Origin: Acrocarpospora phusangensis
GTDB lineage: Bacteria > Actinomycetota > Actinomycetes > Streptosporangiales > Streptosporangiaceae
DNA: 40,133 nt
NCBI RefSeq assembly: GCF_016862995.1
Contig: NZ_BOOA01000071.1
Location: 1-40,133 of the forward strand
Direction: 5' to 3'
How positions within the stretch are numbered: the first letter of the stretch is position 1; every line of letters begins with the position of its first letter. Positions 25,067 through 33,729 of the stretch are shown piece by piece. The notes beneath the pieces are model-generated. The model had not been told where the DNA came from and made no database searches. It saw only the letters and a program-made list of their open reading frames with translations. A program made the position numbers and the translations under genes.

Positions 25067-25933
25067 GTGGAGGGATTCCTCAACCAGCTGCCGATCGGGC
25101 TGTCGATCGGCGCGGTCCTCCTGCTCATCGCGCTCGGGCTGACCTTCACGTTCGGGCAGATGGGCGTGATCAACATGGCCCACGGCGAGTTCATCATGGC
25201 CGGGGCGTACACGGCCTTTCTGCTGCAGGACTGGGCGGGGCGCAGCGCGGTGCTGGTGGCCCTGCCGGTCGCGTTCGTGGTGGCCGGCCTGATGGGGCTG
25301 CTGCTGGAACGCGCCGCCATCCGGCACTTCTACGGCCGCCCGCTGGACACGCTCCTGCTTACCTGGGGCGTCAGCCTGGTGCTCCAGCAGCTGGCGCGGG
25401 ATCTGTTCGGGGCGCCGAACGTGCAGGTGCTCTCGCCCACCTGGCTGCAGGGGGCGATCGGGCCGATGCCGTACAACCGGCTGTTCATCCTGGTCCTGGC
25501 CGTCGGCAGCGTGGTCGCCATCTGGCTCTACATGAGCCGCAGCGCGCAGGGGCGGCGCATGCAGGCCGTCATGCAGAACCGGCAGCTGGCCGCGACCAGC
25601 GGCATCAACACCGGGCGGGTCGACCAGCGCACGTTCTTCATCGGCTCCGGCCTCGCCGGGATCGCCGGGGTGGCGCTGACCCTGATCGGCCCGGTCGGGC
25701 CGACGCTCGGCACCTACTACATCGTGGACGCGTTCCTGGTGGTCGTCGCGGGCGGCCTCGGCCAGCTGCGCGGCGCGGTCATCGCGGCGGCGGCGCTCGG
25801 CCTGCTCAACTCCTACGCGGAGTTCTGGACCAACGCCAGCCTGGCCAAGGTCATCGTCTTCGCCGTGATCGTCGCCTTCCTCCAGTTCCGTCCACAGGGC
25901 CTGTTCGTCCTCCGCTCAAGGGCACTCACATGA
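25067..25933 (+). CDS. urtB: Urea ABC transporter permease UrtB
   Basis: A 288-residue branched-chain-type inner-membrane permease. It starts VEGFLNQLPIGLSIGAVLLLIALGLTFTFGQMGVINMAHGEF, the typical LivH/UrtB opening, and has about eight TM segments. The EAA-like loop includes MQNRQLAATSGINTGRVDQRTF (about 165-187). GTG 25067 follows GGAAGGGG by about 5 nt. The frame is open further upstream but that part lies in the hairpin region and lacks membrane character. The stop overlaps urtC by ATGA. Forms the membrane pore with UrtC. Confidence 0.95.
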   Translation: MEGFLNQLPIGLSIGAVLLLIALGLTFTFGQMGVINMAHGEFIMAGAYTAFLLQDWAGRSAVLVALPVAFVVAGLMGLLLERAAIRHFYGRPLDTLLLTWGVSLVLQQLARDLFGAPNVQVLSPTWLQGAIGPMPYNRLFILVLAVGSVVAIWLYMSRSAQGRRMQAVMQNRQLAATSGINTGRVDQRTFFIGSGLAGIAGVALTLIGPVGPTLGTYYIVDAFLVVVAGGLGQLRGAVIAAAALGLLNSYAEFWTNASLAKVIVFAVIVAFLQFRPQGLFVLRSRALT

Positions 25934-27015
25934 CCGCAGTCCTGGAGAAGCCGACCCAGAAGCTCGCTCCCAAGGAGCCGCGTCAATGGAAGGGCGCGGC
26001 CGTGTTCGTCGCGGTCGCCGTCGTCGCGCTGGTGGTCATGCCGCTGGTGCTGGAGCCCTTCCGGCTGGGTCTGCTGGCCAAATACCTCTGCTACGCCATC
26101 GTCGCCCTCGGCATCGGCCTCGCCTGGGGCCAGGGCGGCATGCTCACCCTCGGCCAGGGCGTGTTCTTCGGCCTCGGCGGCTACGCGATGGGCATGTACC
26201 TGAAGCTCAACGACGCCGGCGGGGACCTGCCCGACTTCATGGTGTGGAGCGGGGTCGAGGAGCTGCCCGCGCTCTGGGCGCCGTTCGGCAACCCGGTCTT
26301 CGCGCTCGCCATGGTGGTGGTCGTGCCGCTGGTCGTCGCGGTGGCGCTGGGCACGCTGGTGTTCCGGCAACGGGTGCGCGGGGCGTACTTCGCGATCCTC
26401 ACCCAGGCGCTGGCGGCCGCGCTGGTCATCCTGCTGATCGGCCAGCAGGGGCTGACCGGCGGCACCAACGGCCTCACCAACTTCTTCGACTTCTTCGGCA
26501 ACGACGTGGCGGCCGAGTCCACCCAGCGCGGGCTCTACCTGACCGTCGCCATCGTGCTCGGGGTGCTCTACCTGGGGGCGTGGCAGCTGGTGCGCAGCCG
26601 GTTCGGCAGGCTTCTGCTGGCCGTACGGGACGGGGAGGACCGGGTGCGGTTCCTCGGCTACAACCCGGCCACCGTCAAGACGATCACGTTCGCGATCTCG
26701 GCGGTCATGGCCGGCATCGCCGGGGCGCTGTTCGTGCCCGTCGTCGGGATCATCTCGCCCGCGCTGCTCGGCGTGGTGCCGTCGCTGGAGCTCGTCGTGG
26801 CGGTCGCCGTCGGCGGGCGGTTCGCGCTGGCCGGGGCCGTGCTCGGCGCGGTCGTCATGGGCTACGCCAAGACCTACTTCAGCGAGGAACTGCCGGACGC
26901 CTGGCTCTACCTCCAGGGTGCGCTGTTCATCCTGGTCATGACCCTGGCCCCGAAGGGCATCGTCGGGGTCGCCGCGGCGCTGCGCGACCGGGTTCGGAAG
27001 GAGGCGTCGGCATGA
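25930..27015 (+). CDS. urtC: Urea ABC transporter permease UrtC
   Basis: A 361-residue LivM/UrtC permease. A polar start (1-20) is followed by about ten membrane segments, with GIGLAWGQGGMLTLGQGVFFGLGGYAMGMYL (about 58-90) and the cytoplasmic loop LLAVRDGEDRVRFLGYNPATVKT near 232-254. PDFMVWSGVEELPALWAPF is a UrtC-specific loop segment. It overlaps urtB and urtD by 4 nt each, so all are co-translated. No defects are visible. Confidence 0.95.
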   Translation: MTAVLEKPTQKLAPKEPRQWKGAAVFVAVAVVALVVMPLVLEPFRLGLLAKYLCYAIVALGIGLAWGQGGMLTLGQGVFFGLGGYAMGMYLKLNDAGGDLPDFMVWSGVEELPALWAPFGNPVFALAMVVVVPLVVAVALGTLVFRQRVRGAYFAILTQALAAALVILLIGQQGLTGGTNGLTNFFDFFGNDVAAESTQRGLYLTVAIVLGVLYLGAWQLVRSRFGRLLLAVRDGEDRVRFLGYNPATVKTITFAISAVMAGIAGALFVPVVGIISPALLGVVPSLELVVAVAVGGRFALAGAVLGAVVMGYAKTYFSEELPDAWLYLQGALFILVMTLAPKGIVGVAAALRDRVRKEASA

Positions 27016-27773
27016 CGGCGCTGCTGGAGGTCCGCGACCTCTCCGTGGTGTTCGACGGCTTCCGGGCCATCGACGGCGTGGACTTCACCGTGCAGAACGG
27101 CGAACTGCGCTTCCTGATCGGCCCCAACGGCGCCGGGAAGACCACCCTGATCGACATCATCACCGGTCTCACCAAGCCGACCACCGGCAGCGTCGTCTTC
27201 GACGGCAGGTCGCTGGCGGGCAAGCGCGAACATGAGAGGGTGCGGCTGGGCATCGGCCGTACCTTCCAGACCTCGGTGGTGTTCGAGGAGCTCACCGTCC
27301 TGGAGAACCTCGACCTGGCCGCCTCGTTCCGCCGCCCGCTCTGGTCGCTGCTGGCGCGCAGAAAGGGTGTCATCGCCGCCGTCGAACAGGCCCTGGAGAC
27401 CACCGGCCTGACCGACCTGGCCTCCCGCAAGGCGGGCGTGCTCTCCCACGGCCAGCGGCAGTGGCTGGAGATCGGCATGCTCATCGCGCAGGGCCCCCGG
27501 CTGCTCCTCCTGGACGAGCCGGTCGCCGGCATGTCCTCCGACGAACGCTCCCGCACCGGCGAACTGCTCACCTCCATCGCCAAGGACCACACCGTCATCG
27601 TGATCGAACACGACATGGAGTTCCTCCGCAGGTACGCCTCCCAGGTGACCGTCCTGCACGAGGGCAAGGTCCTGATCGAGGGCTCGGTGGACGAGGTGCG
27701 CGCCGACCCCCGCGTCCAGGAGGTCTACCTGGGCCGCGCCCGCGAGGAGGCCGCCCACGATGCCGTCAGTTGA
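27012..27773 (+). CDS. urtD: Urea ABC transporter ATP-binding protein UrtD
   Basis: A 253-residue LivG-type ATPase. Walker A is GPNGAGKTT (about 37-45). The family-typical signature is LSHGQRQWLEIGML (about 143-156), and Walker B is LLLLDEPVAGM. The signature LSHGQ replaces LSGGQ, which is the norm for UrtD. ATG 27012 overlaps the urtC stop by 4 nt; the longer open frame upstream is a shadow of urtC. It pairs with UrtE to drive urea import. It ends 24 nt before urtE. Confidence 0.95.
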   Translation: MTALLEVRDLSVVFDGFRAIDGVDFTVQNGELRFLIGPNGAGKTTLIDIITGLTKPTTGSVVFDGRSLAGKREHERVRLGIGRTFQTSVVFEELTVLENLDLAASFRRPLWSLLARRKGVIAAVEQALETTGLTDLASRKAGVLSHGQRQWLEIGMLIAQGPRLLLLDEPVAGMSSDERSRTGELLTSIAKDHTVIVIEHDMEFLRRYASQVTVLHEGKVLIEGSVDEVRADPRVQEVYLGRAREEAAHDAVS

Positions 27774-27797
27774 CCCGCAAGCCCGGAAGGCCGCCCC

Positions 27798-28487
27798 ATG
27801 TTGACCGTCGACCGCCTCGAATCCGGGTACGGCCGCGCCCGCGTCCTGTTCGGCGTCTCCCTGGACGTCGCCGCCGGCCAGCTCGTCTGCGTCATGGGCC
27901 GCAACGGCGTCGGCAAGACCACCCTGCTCAACACCCTGATGGGCGTGATCCCCGCCACCGCGGGCACCGTCACCTTCGGCGACCGCGACATCACCAAGCT
28001 CAAACCCCACGAGCGCGTACGGCTGGGCCTCGGCTACGTCCCCCAGGGCCACGAGACCTTCCCCCAGCTCACCGTCCACGCCAACCTCCTGGTCACCCTG
28101 GACGCCTCCGGCAACCCCGCCTCCGCCCTGGACGAGGCGCTGGACGTCTTCCCCCGCCTCAAACCCCTCCTCAAACGCCGCGCGGGCTTCCTGTCCGGCG
28201 GCCAGCAGCAACAGCTGGCCATCGCCCGCGCCCTGGTCACCCGCCCCAAGCTCCTGATCCTCGACGAACCCACCGAGGGCATCCAGCCGTCCATCATCAT
28301 CGAGATCGAGGAGGCCATCGAGACCCTGCACCGCTCCGGCATCGCCATCCTCCTGGTGGAGCAGTACCTCGACCTCGCCCTCCGCCTGGCCGACCGCTAC
28401 GTCATCCTCGACGCCGGCCGCGTCGTCCACGCCGGCACCGCCACCGACCTCCAGGGCGAGGAGGCCCGCCGCCTACTCGCCGTCTGA
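27798..28487 (+). CDS. urtE: Urea ABC transporter ATP-binding protein UrtE
   Basis: A 229-residue LivF-type ATPase. It opens MLTVDRLESGYGRARVLFGVSL; Walker A is GRNGVGKTT (about 34-42). GLGYVPQGHETFPQLTVHANL is the UrtE-type Q-loop segment, the signature is LSGGQQQQLAIARAL, and Walker B is LLILDEPTEGIQPSII. It is the last gene of urtABCDE and is followed within 7 nt by a terminator hairpin. ATG 27798 is the only good start. Full length. Confidence 0.95.
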   Translation: MLTVDRLESGYGRARVLFGVSLDVAAGQLVCVMGRNGVGKTTLLNTLMGVIPATAGTVTFGDRDITKLKPHERVRLGLGYVPQGHETFPQLTVHANLLVTLDASGNPASALDEALDVFPRLKPLLKRRAGFLSGGQQQQLAIARALVTRPKLLILDEPTEGIQPSIIIEIEEAIETLHRSGIAILLVEQYLDLALRLADRYVILDAGRVVHAGTATDLQGEEARRLLAV

Positions 28488-28493
28488 CACCCC

Positions 28494-28523
28494 GAGGAGG
28501 GGCGCCTCCGGGTGCCCCTCCTC
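28494..28523 (+). terminator. Terminator-like hairpin after urtE
   Basis: GAGGAGGGGC / GCCCCTCCTC, a perfect 10-bp stem with a 10-nt loop, starts 7 nt after the urtE stop. Only CTTCC follows, so the U tract is weak, as usual in high-G+C actinomycetes. The next 80 nt contain a short open stretch (GTG 28512 to TGA about 28604, 29 codons, hydrophobic) that overlaps the hairpin and is probably not a gene. Confidence 0.7.
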
Positions 28524-28654
28524 TTCCACGCCCTCCACGGCATCGGCGTGATCGCCCTCGCCCCGATCTTCGCCAACCGCCCGGCCATCACACCCACCTG
28601 AGGCCCCACACGCCTCCTGCCTGCGCGGTTCGGTGGCTCGGGTGGGACGTTAAG

Positions 28655-30517
28655 GTGCGGGAGCGACCTACGCTTACCATCGGGGCTTTTATGTTGCGGG
28701 CATTCTTCAGGACCGAGGCGGGCAGTACCAGCGTGCTGCTCGGGGCTACCGTGTTGGCGCTGGTGTGGGCGAACTCGGCGTGGGGCGCGAGTTATGAGGC
28801 GTTCTGGCATACGCCGGTGGGGTTGTCGTTCGGGGACGCGGATTTTTCGCTGGATCTGCGGCATTGGGTCAACGACGGGTTGATGACGCTGTTCTTCTTC
28901 CTGATCGGACTGGAGATCTCGTACGAGGTGCGGCTCGGGCAGTTGAGGGATCGGCGGTTGCTCGCGGTGCCGGCCGTTGCCGCGTTCGGGGGGCTGCTGG
29001 TGCCGGCGGGGGTCTACCTGGCGTTGAACGCGGGAGGGCCGGGGGCCGGGGGCTGGGGGGTGCCGATCGCCACGGATACGGCGTTCGTGCTCGGGGTGCT
29101 GGCCGTGGTGGGGGCGCGGTGTCCGGAGCCGTTGCGGGCGTTTCTGCTGACGCTGGCCATCGTGGACGACGTGCTGGCGATCATCGTCATCGCGATCTTC
29201 TATACGGCTGAGCTGTCGGTGAGTGCGCTGATCACCGCTGCGGTGCTGCTGGCGGCGATCGTCATGTTGCGGTGGCTGAAGATCTGGCGGGCGCCTGCGT
29301 ACATCGTGCTGGGGTTCGGGCTCTGGGTGGCGACGCTGGAGAGCGGGGTGCATCCGACGCTGATCGGGATCGCGCTCGGGGTTCTGGTGTTCGTGTACGC
29401 GCCGAGCGAGTACAAGTTGTTGTCGGCGGGCGAGGCCGTACACGAGTTCACGCATGAGCCGAACGCGCGGGCCGCGCGGGAGGCGGCGCGGCGGGTGCAG
29501 ATGGCGGTGTCCGTCAACGAGCGGCTTCAGTTGCGGATCCATCCGTGGAGCAGTTATGTGATCGTGCCGTTGTTCGCGCTGGCCAACGCGGGTGTGGTGC
29601 TCGACTCGGAGGCGCTGCGGCAGGCGGCCACGTCGCCGATCACGATCGGTGTGGTGGCGGGTCTGCTGCTCGGCAAGTTCGCCGGGATCGCGCTCGGCAC
29701 CTGGCTGCCGCTGCGGTTCGGGTGGGGGGTGCTGCCGGGCAACCTGGTGTGGGGGCAGTTGCTGGGCGGTGCGGCGGTGTCGGGCATCGGGTTCACGGTG
29801 TCGCTGTTCATCGTGGACCTGGCGTTCGACGATCCGGCCATCCAGAGCCAGGCCAAGATCGGCATTCTGGTGGGGTCGCTGCTGTCCGCGCTGGTCGGCT
29901 GGACCATCTTCCGGATGGCCTGGGATCGGGGCGGGGTGTGCGCGCCGCCCGAGACGATCATCGAGCCGGTGGAGGAGCTGCCGGAGCTGCTGTCGGTTCC
30001 GGTCGGGCCGGACGACCATGTACGCGGGCCGGACGACGCCAAGGTGACGATCGTCGAGTACGGGGACTTCGAGTGCCCCTACTGCGGCCGACTCCATCCG
30101 ATCATGGAGGAGCTGCTGTCCCGGAATTCCGGGGCGCGGCTGGTGTTCCGGCATTTCCCGTTGCGGACGATTCATCCCCGGGCCGTGCCCGCCGCGCTGG
30201 CCGCGGAAGGCGCCGCCCTCGGGGGGAAGTTCTGGGAGATGCACGACACGCTCTTCACGAACCAGCGTTTCCTCACCGACGACGACATCGCCCGGTACGC
30301 GGCCGAACTGGACGTGGAACCGTGGCCGGACGTGCCGGGACAGCTCGCCAGGATCGGCCGCGACGAGGAGTCCGGCCGCGCGAGCGGGGCCCGGGGCACG
30401 CCGACGCTCTTCATCAACGGCGTCCGGTATCACGGTGGCATGGACCTGCAGTCCATCAGCCGGGCCGTGGCGGAGGCCGAGGCGCGGGCCGACGCGGAAA
30501 GCCGCGAAGCCTCGTAA
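28655..30517 (+). CDS. nhaA: NhaA Na+/H+ antiporter fused to a DsbA-like thioredoxin domain
   Basis: A 620-residue fusion. Residues about 10-430 are NhaA, which expels Na+ in exchange for H+: FFRTEAGS start, D141 in the ATDTAF unwound helix, and the essential pair D171-D172 in LAIVDDVLAI. A linker follows (about 435-455). Residues about 456-612 form a DsbA/thioredoxin-like domain with active-site CPYC (C474, C477) in YGDFECPYCGRLHP and cis-Pro segment GTPTLFING. This fusion is known in actinobacteria; the role of the redox domain is unclear. GTG 28655 has GGTGGGA 7 nt upstream; ATG 28691 is an alternative. The last codons form unit 1 of a tandem repeat. Confidence 0.92.
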   Translation: MRERPTLTIGAFMLRAFFRTEAGSTSVLLGATVLALVWANSAWGASYEAFWHTPVGLSFGDADFSLDLRHWVNDGLMTLFFFLIGLEISYEVRLGQLRDRRLLAVPAVAAFGGLLVPAGVYLALNAGGPGAGGWGVPIATDTAFVLGVLAVVGARCPEPLRAFLLTLAIVDDVLAIIVIAIFYTAELSVSALITAAVLLAAIVMLRWLKIWRAPAYIVLGFGLWVATLESGVHPTLIGIALGVLVFVYAPSEYKLLSAGEAVHEFTHEPNARAAREAARRVQMAVSVNERLQLRIHPWSSYVIVPLFALANAGVVLDSEALRQAATSPITIGVVAGLLLGKFAGIALGTWLPLRFGWGVLPGNLVWGQLLGGAAVSGIGFTVSLFIVDLAFDDPAIQSQAKIGILVGSLLSALVGWTIFRMAWDRGGVCAPPETIIEPVEELPELLSVPVGPDDHVRGPDDAKVTIVEYGDFECPYCGRLHPIMEELLSRNSGARLVFRHFPLRTIHPRAVPAALAAEGAALGGKFWEMHDTLFTNQRFLTDDDIARYAAELDVEPWPDVPGQLARIGRDEESGRASGARGTPTLFINGVRYHGGMDLQSISRAVAEAEARADAESREAS

Positions 30518-30693
30518 CGCGGAAGTCCGGCCGCGGAAAGCCGCCGCGAGCCTCGTGACCCGGAAGTCCGGCCGCGGAAATCGGCGCGCGAATCCTGGCG
30601 ACGCGGAAGTCCGGCCGCGGGAAATCGGCCCGCGAATCCTCGTTACAGGGAAGCCTGGCGGAAATTCGGCCGGCACATCCTCGTGACGGGGGA
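30491..30693 (+). repeat. Tandem repeat array derived from the nhaA 3' end
   Basis: About five imperfect units of 41-43 nt: 30491-30532, 30533-30573, 30574-30616, 30617-30659 and a decayed 30660-30693. Shared parts are GCGGAAA, GAAGCCTCGT or GAATCCT, and CGGAAGTCCGGCC. Unit 1 contains the last codons and TAA of the fusion gene; unit 2 keeps the stop as CCTCGTGA. The rest of the 273-nt gap to the next gene holds nothing else recognised. Confidence 0.85.
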
Positions 30694-30790
30694 GTTCCGC
30701 CGCCACGCTTGCCGACCGATCGGGTCTGACAGATCACCACATCCCAAGCCGGGCGATCTTGTCGCGACGACGGGACAGACGAGGCGGGAG

Positions 30791-31534
30791 TCAGAACGGG
30801 GTTCGGTCGAGCCAGGTCGTCCAGACGTCCTCCGCGCCGAGCACCTGCAGGTCCACGTCGGCCGGGCGGCGGCGGAGCAGGGCCAGCAGCAGGTCGACGG
30901 AATGTCCGCGCACCGCGGTCGTGCCCTTGCCGTGCCCGTGTTCCCAGGTGACGACACCGTCATCGGCAGCTCTGATCATCCACTCGCCGGACGGGCCGAG
31001 GTCGTCGGTGGCGTGGAGGTGGAGCGTGACGCCGGGGTCGAGCACGGCCGGTTGGCGCGGTCCGGCCGTCGCCAGGTCGAGCCATTCGCTGATGGCGTCC
31101 GCGGCGAGCGGGGCCGCCAGGTCGTAGGGCAGGCCGAGGGCGAGCGCGGCGTCCGCCCGGTGCACCGTCGCCTCGTGCAGCCGGCGGCGTACCCACCAGG
31201 TCGCCGGGCGCGGGCCGAGGAACGTCCAGGCCGGGGTGTCCGGGCCGACCTCGGCGATCGCGTCGGCGAGGGCGCGTGGCCCGCCGTGCAGCCAGGTCAG
31301 GGCGCCGTCGACGTCCTCGGGCGGCTTTCCGTCGCGGACCGTGCGGGGATCTAGATAGCCGTCGACGCGGTCGCGTACCATCTGGGCCGCCCAGCGATCG
31401 CCCCGGCCGACGTGCCGGAACAGCTGCTTGAGCGTCCAGCCCGGACAGGTCGGCACCGGCGTCGCCGGATCCGCGTCGCGGATGAGTTCACCGAACAACA
31501 TGTTCTGCTCGACCAGAGCTGCGGCGTAGTCCAC
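30791..31534 (-). CDS. Maleylpyruvate isomerase-family mycothiol-dependent protein
   Basis: A 247-residue member of the DinB-fold MDMPI family, whose N-terminal domain binds a metal and uses mycothiol in isomerisation or transfer. Family features are VDYAAALVEQNMLF start, VPTCPGWTLKQLFRHVGRGDRWAAQMV (His metal ligand), and WWVRRRLHEATVHRADA with the second His pair. The C-terminal MDMPI_C domain follows from about 170 (LHLHATDDLG, VRGHSVDLLLALLRRRP). GTG 31534 is chosen because GGAGAGG lies 8 nt upstream and it matches the family start; the frame is open 16 codons further. The real substrate is unknown. It diverges from the LtrA-like gene. Confidence 0.85.
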   Translation of the reverse strand: MDYAAALVEQNMLFGELIRDADPATPVPTCPGWTLKQLFRHVGRGDRWAAQMVRDRVDGYLDPRTVRDGKPPEDVDGALTWLHGGPRALADAIAEVGPDTPAWTFLGPRPATWWVRRRLHEATVHRADAALALGLPYDLAAPLAADAISEWLDLATAGPRQPAVLDPGVTLHLHATDDLGPSGEWMIRAADDGVVTWEHGHGKGTTAVRGHSVDLLLALLRRRPADVDLQVLGAEDVWTTWLDRTPF

Positions 31535-31642
31535 GAAATGATCCTCTCCTACGCGGCCGATCTTCCCAAGGTACGCCGTCACAGGCCGGCCCTCTGTCTT
31601 GTCATTCGAGGGACGGACTCACGGAGTGACAGGAGCGGGACC

Positions 31643-32833
31643 TTGCCGGTGGCGACCAACGGAATGCGAATACGGGTCCGGATGAGCGCGCGTCCCATCG
31701 ACGAGCCGCACCGGGTTTCGAGCCAGCTTGAGCTGCTGTTCGACCTCACCTTCGTGATCGCGGTGGCGGCCATGACCGCGCGGTTCGCGCACGCGATCGC
31801 CGACGGCCACGGCCTGGCGGGGGTGCTGCCGTTCCTTCAGGTGTTCTTCGCGATCTGGTGGGCGTGGATGAACTTCACCTGGTTCGCGTCCTCGTACGAC
31901 ACCGACGACGTCGCGTACCGGCTGCTGACCATGGTGCAGATGGGCGGCGTGCTGGTGCTGGCCGCGGGGGTGCCCGCCGCGCTCGGTCACGCGGACTACA
32001 CCTTCGTCACGCTCGGCTACCTCGTCATGAGGATCGGACTGATCGCCCAATGGCTGCGGGCCGGGTTCGAGGACCGGGCGAGGCGCCGCACCGCGCTGAG
32101 GTACGCGGTCGGCCTCGGCGCCCTGCAGGTGGGATGGCTCCTCCTCGCTCAGCAGGACACGCTTCCCTCGTACGCCCATGCGCTGGCCTTCGCCTGCCTG
32201 GCCGTCCTGGAACTCGCGGTACCCCGGTGGGCGGAGCGGATCACGCCCACCACCTGGCACCCGCACCACATCGCCGAGCGGTACGGACTGTTCGCGATCA
32301 TCCTGCTCGGGGAGAGTGTGCTCGCCGCGAGCCGAGGGGTCGAAGGCGCTCTGGAAACGGGTGCGGTCAGCAGTCCCTTCGTGGTCGTCGCCGTCTCCGG
32401 ACTTGTCCTGCTCTTTGCGCATTGGTGGCTTTATTTCCTCGTACAGGCGGGGGAAGGACTCAATGACCGCCGTCATCGGTCCTACCTGTGGGGGTATGGC
32501 CATTTCGGGATCTTCGCGGCTCTCGCGGCCCTTGGCGCCGGGCTCGAGGTCGCAGTCGAGCAGAGTGGGCACGGGGTGGTGGCCTCACCACTGGCGGTCG
32601 GCTATGCCGTCGCCGTCCCGGTCGGGGTGTATCTCGTCCTGCTGTGGGCGGTGCAGGCGCTGGTGATGGAGCCGGTCTTCCATCCCGCCGCGGTTCTGGG
32701 GAGCGTCGCCGGCATCCTGTCGCTGCCGCTCGCGTCGAGCCGGATCGGCGTGGCCGGCGTGGTGGCGGGGATCGCCGCCATCTGCGTCCTGCTGGTCGCC
32801 GTCACGATCGCGGGCAAAGCGTCCAGAACCTAG
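31643..32833 (+). CDS. Low temperature requirement protein A (LtrA)-like membrane protein
   Basis: A 396-residue polytopic protein of the bacterial LtrA family, of unknown biochemical role. Conserved segments are SQLELLFDLTFVIAVAAMT (about 26-44), FFAIWWAWMNFTWFASSYDTDDV, and HIAERYGLFAIILLGESVLA near 212-231, plus about ten TM segments. TTG 31643 is preceded by AGGAG at 7 nt; ATG 31664 and ATG 31682 are alternatives with no ribosome site. The conserved His/Glu in AERYGLF and GES could bind a ligand, but this is not established. It is followed by a small hairpin (AGTCCGG / CCGGACT, 32845-32868). Confidence 0.85.
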   Translation: MPVATNGMRIRVRMSARPIDEPHRVSSQLELLFDLTFVIAVAAMTARFAHAIADGHGLAGVLPFLQVFFAIWWAWMNFTWFASSYDTDDVAYRLLTMVQMGGVLVLAAGVPAALGHADYTFVTLGYLVMRIGLIAQWLRAGFEDRARRRTALRYAVGLGALQVGWLLLAQQDTLPSYAHALAFACLAVLELAVPRWAERITPTTWHPHHIAERYGLFAIILLGESVLAASRGVEGALETGAVSSPFVVVAVSGLVLLFAHWWLYFLVQAGEGLNDRRHRSYLWGYGHFGIFAALAALGAGLEVAVEQSGHGVVASPLAVGYAVAVPVGVYLVLLWAVQALVMEPVFHPAAVLGSVAGILSLPLASSRIGVAGVVAGIAAICVLLVAVTIAGKASRT

Positions 32834-32844
32834 GCACGCAAGAA

Positions 32845-32868
32845 AGTCCGGAAAAGTGCCGCCGGACT
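32845..32868 (+). terminator. Possible terminator after the LtrA-like gene
   Basis: AGTCCGG / CCGGACT, a 7-bp perfect stem with a 10-nt loop, 11 nt after the stop. No U tract follows, so termination is uncertain. The 114-nt spacer otherwise leads to the SDR gene. Confidence 0.4.
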
Positions 32869-32947
32869 GTCACACGTCGGGAGGTTGCCCTGTCTTAGCT
32901 GGCGGACCGGCGGCAACCAGCGCCCCCGGCGGACAGGAAGGCTTGTC

Positions 32948-33691
32948 ATGAAGATCGTGGTAATCGGCGGGACCGGTCTGATCGGGTCGAAGGTCGTGAA
33001 GAAGCTGGGCGAGCACGGCCACGAGGCGGTCGCGGCGTCGCCGAACACCGGGGTCAACACGCTCACCGGGGAGGGTCTGGCCGAGGTGATGGCCGGGGCG
33101 TCCGTGGTGGTGGACGTGTCGAACTCGCCGTCGTTCGAGCGGGCCGCCGTGCTGGAGTTCTTCACCACCTCCACGCGGAACCTGCTCGCGGCGGAGGCGG
33201 CGGCGGGCGTCGGCCACCATGTCGCGGTGTCGATCGTCGGGACCGAGCGGCTGCCGGAGAACGGCTACTTCGCGGCAAAGATCGCCCAGGAGGAGTTGAT
33301 CGAGAAGTCGCCGATCCCGTACTCGCTCGTGCACGCGACGCAGTTCTTCGAGTTCGTCCGCGGCATCGCCGACGACGCCGCGATCGGGGACGAAGTGCAT
33401 GTCGCGCCCGTCGGCTTCCAGCCCATCGCGGGTGAGGAGGTCGCCCAGGCGGTCGCCCGCGTGGCCGTGGGCGAGCCGCTCAACGGCCGGGTCGAGGTGG
33501 CCGGACCCGAACGGGTCCAGATGGACGAGTTCTTCCGCGACGCCCTGTCCGCCTTGGGCGACACGCGCGCAGTGGTCACCGACCCGCACGCGCGCTACTT
33601 CGGCAGCGAGCTGACCGAGCGTTCGCTGGTGCCCGACGAGGGCGCCAGCCTCGGCCAGATCCGGTACCGCGACTGGCTCGCAGCCCAGTAG
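32948..33691 (+). CDS. NAD(P)-binding atypical SDR / NmrA-like epimerase
   Basis: A 247-residue atypical short-chain dehydrogenase. The nucleotide-binding loop is GGTGLIG (7-13) in MKIVVIGGTGLIGSKVVKKL. The catalytic Tyr-x3-Lys motif is likely replaced or shifted (NGYFAAKIAQEE near 104-115 has Y and K). ASPNTGVNTLTGEGL is the typical segment of SDRs found next to ECF41 sigma factors. ATG 32948 has GGAAGG about 8 nt upstream. Its context fits: an ECF41-type gene lies 0.9 kb downstream in the same direction. Such SDR or epimerase genes are common ECF41 partners, perhaps as effector enzymes. Confidence 0.88.
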   Translation: MKIVVIGGTGLIGSKVVKKLGEHGHEAVAASPNTGVNTLTGEGLAEVMAGASVVVDVSNSPSFERAAVLEFFTTSTRNLLAAEAAAGVGHHVAVSIVGTERLPENGYFAAKIAQEELIEKSPIPYSLVHATQFFEFVRGIADDAAIGDEVHVAPVGFQPIAGEEVAQAVARVAVGEPLNGRVEVAGPERVQMDEFFRDALSALGDTRAVVTDPHARYFGSELTERSLVPDEGASLGQIRYRDWLAAQ

Positions 33692-33729
33692 CGGCACCGT
33701 CTCGCCTGAGATCACGAAAGGGAGGCCCC

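Noticed and set aside
28512-28604. A 29-codon hydrophobic frame after urtE
   Set aside because: It overlaps the terminator hairpin and has no ribosome site; probably chance.
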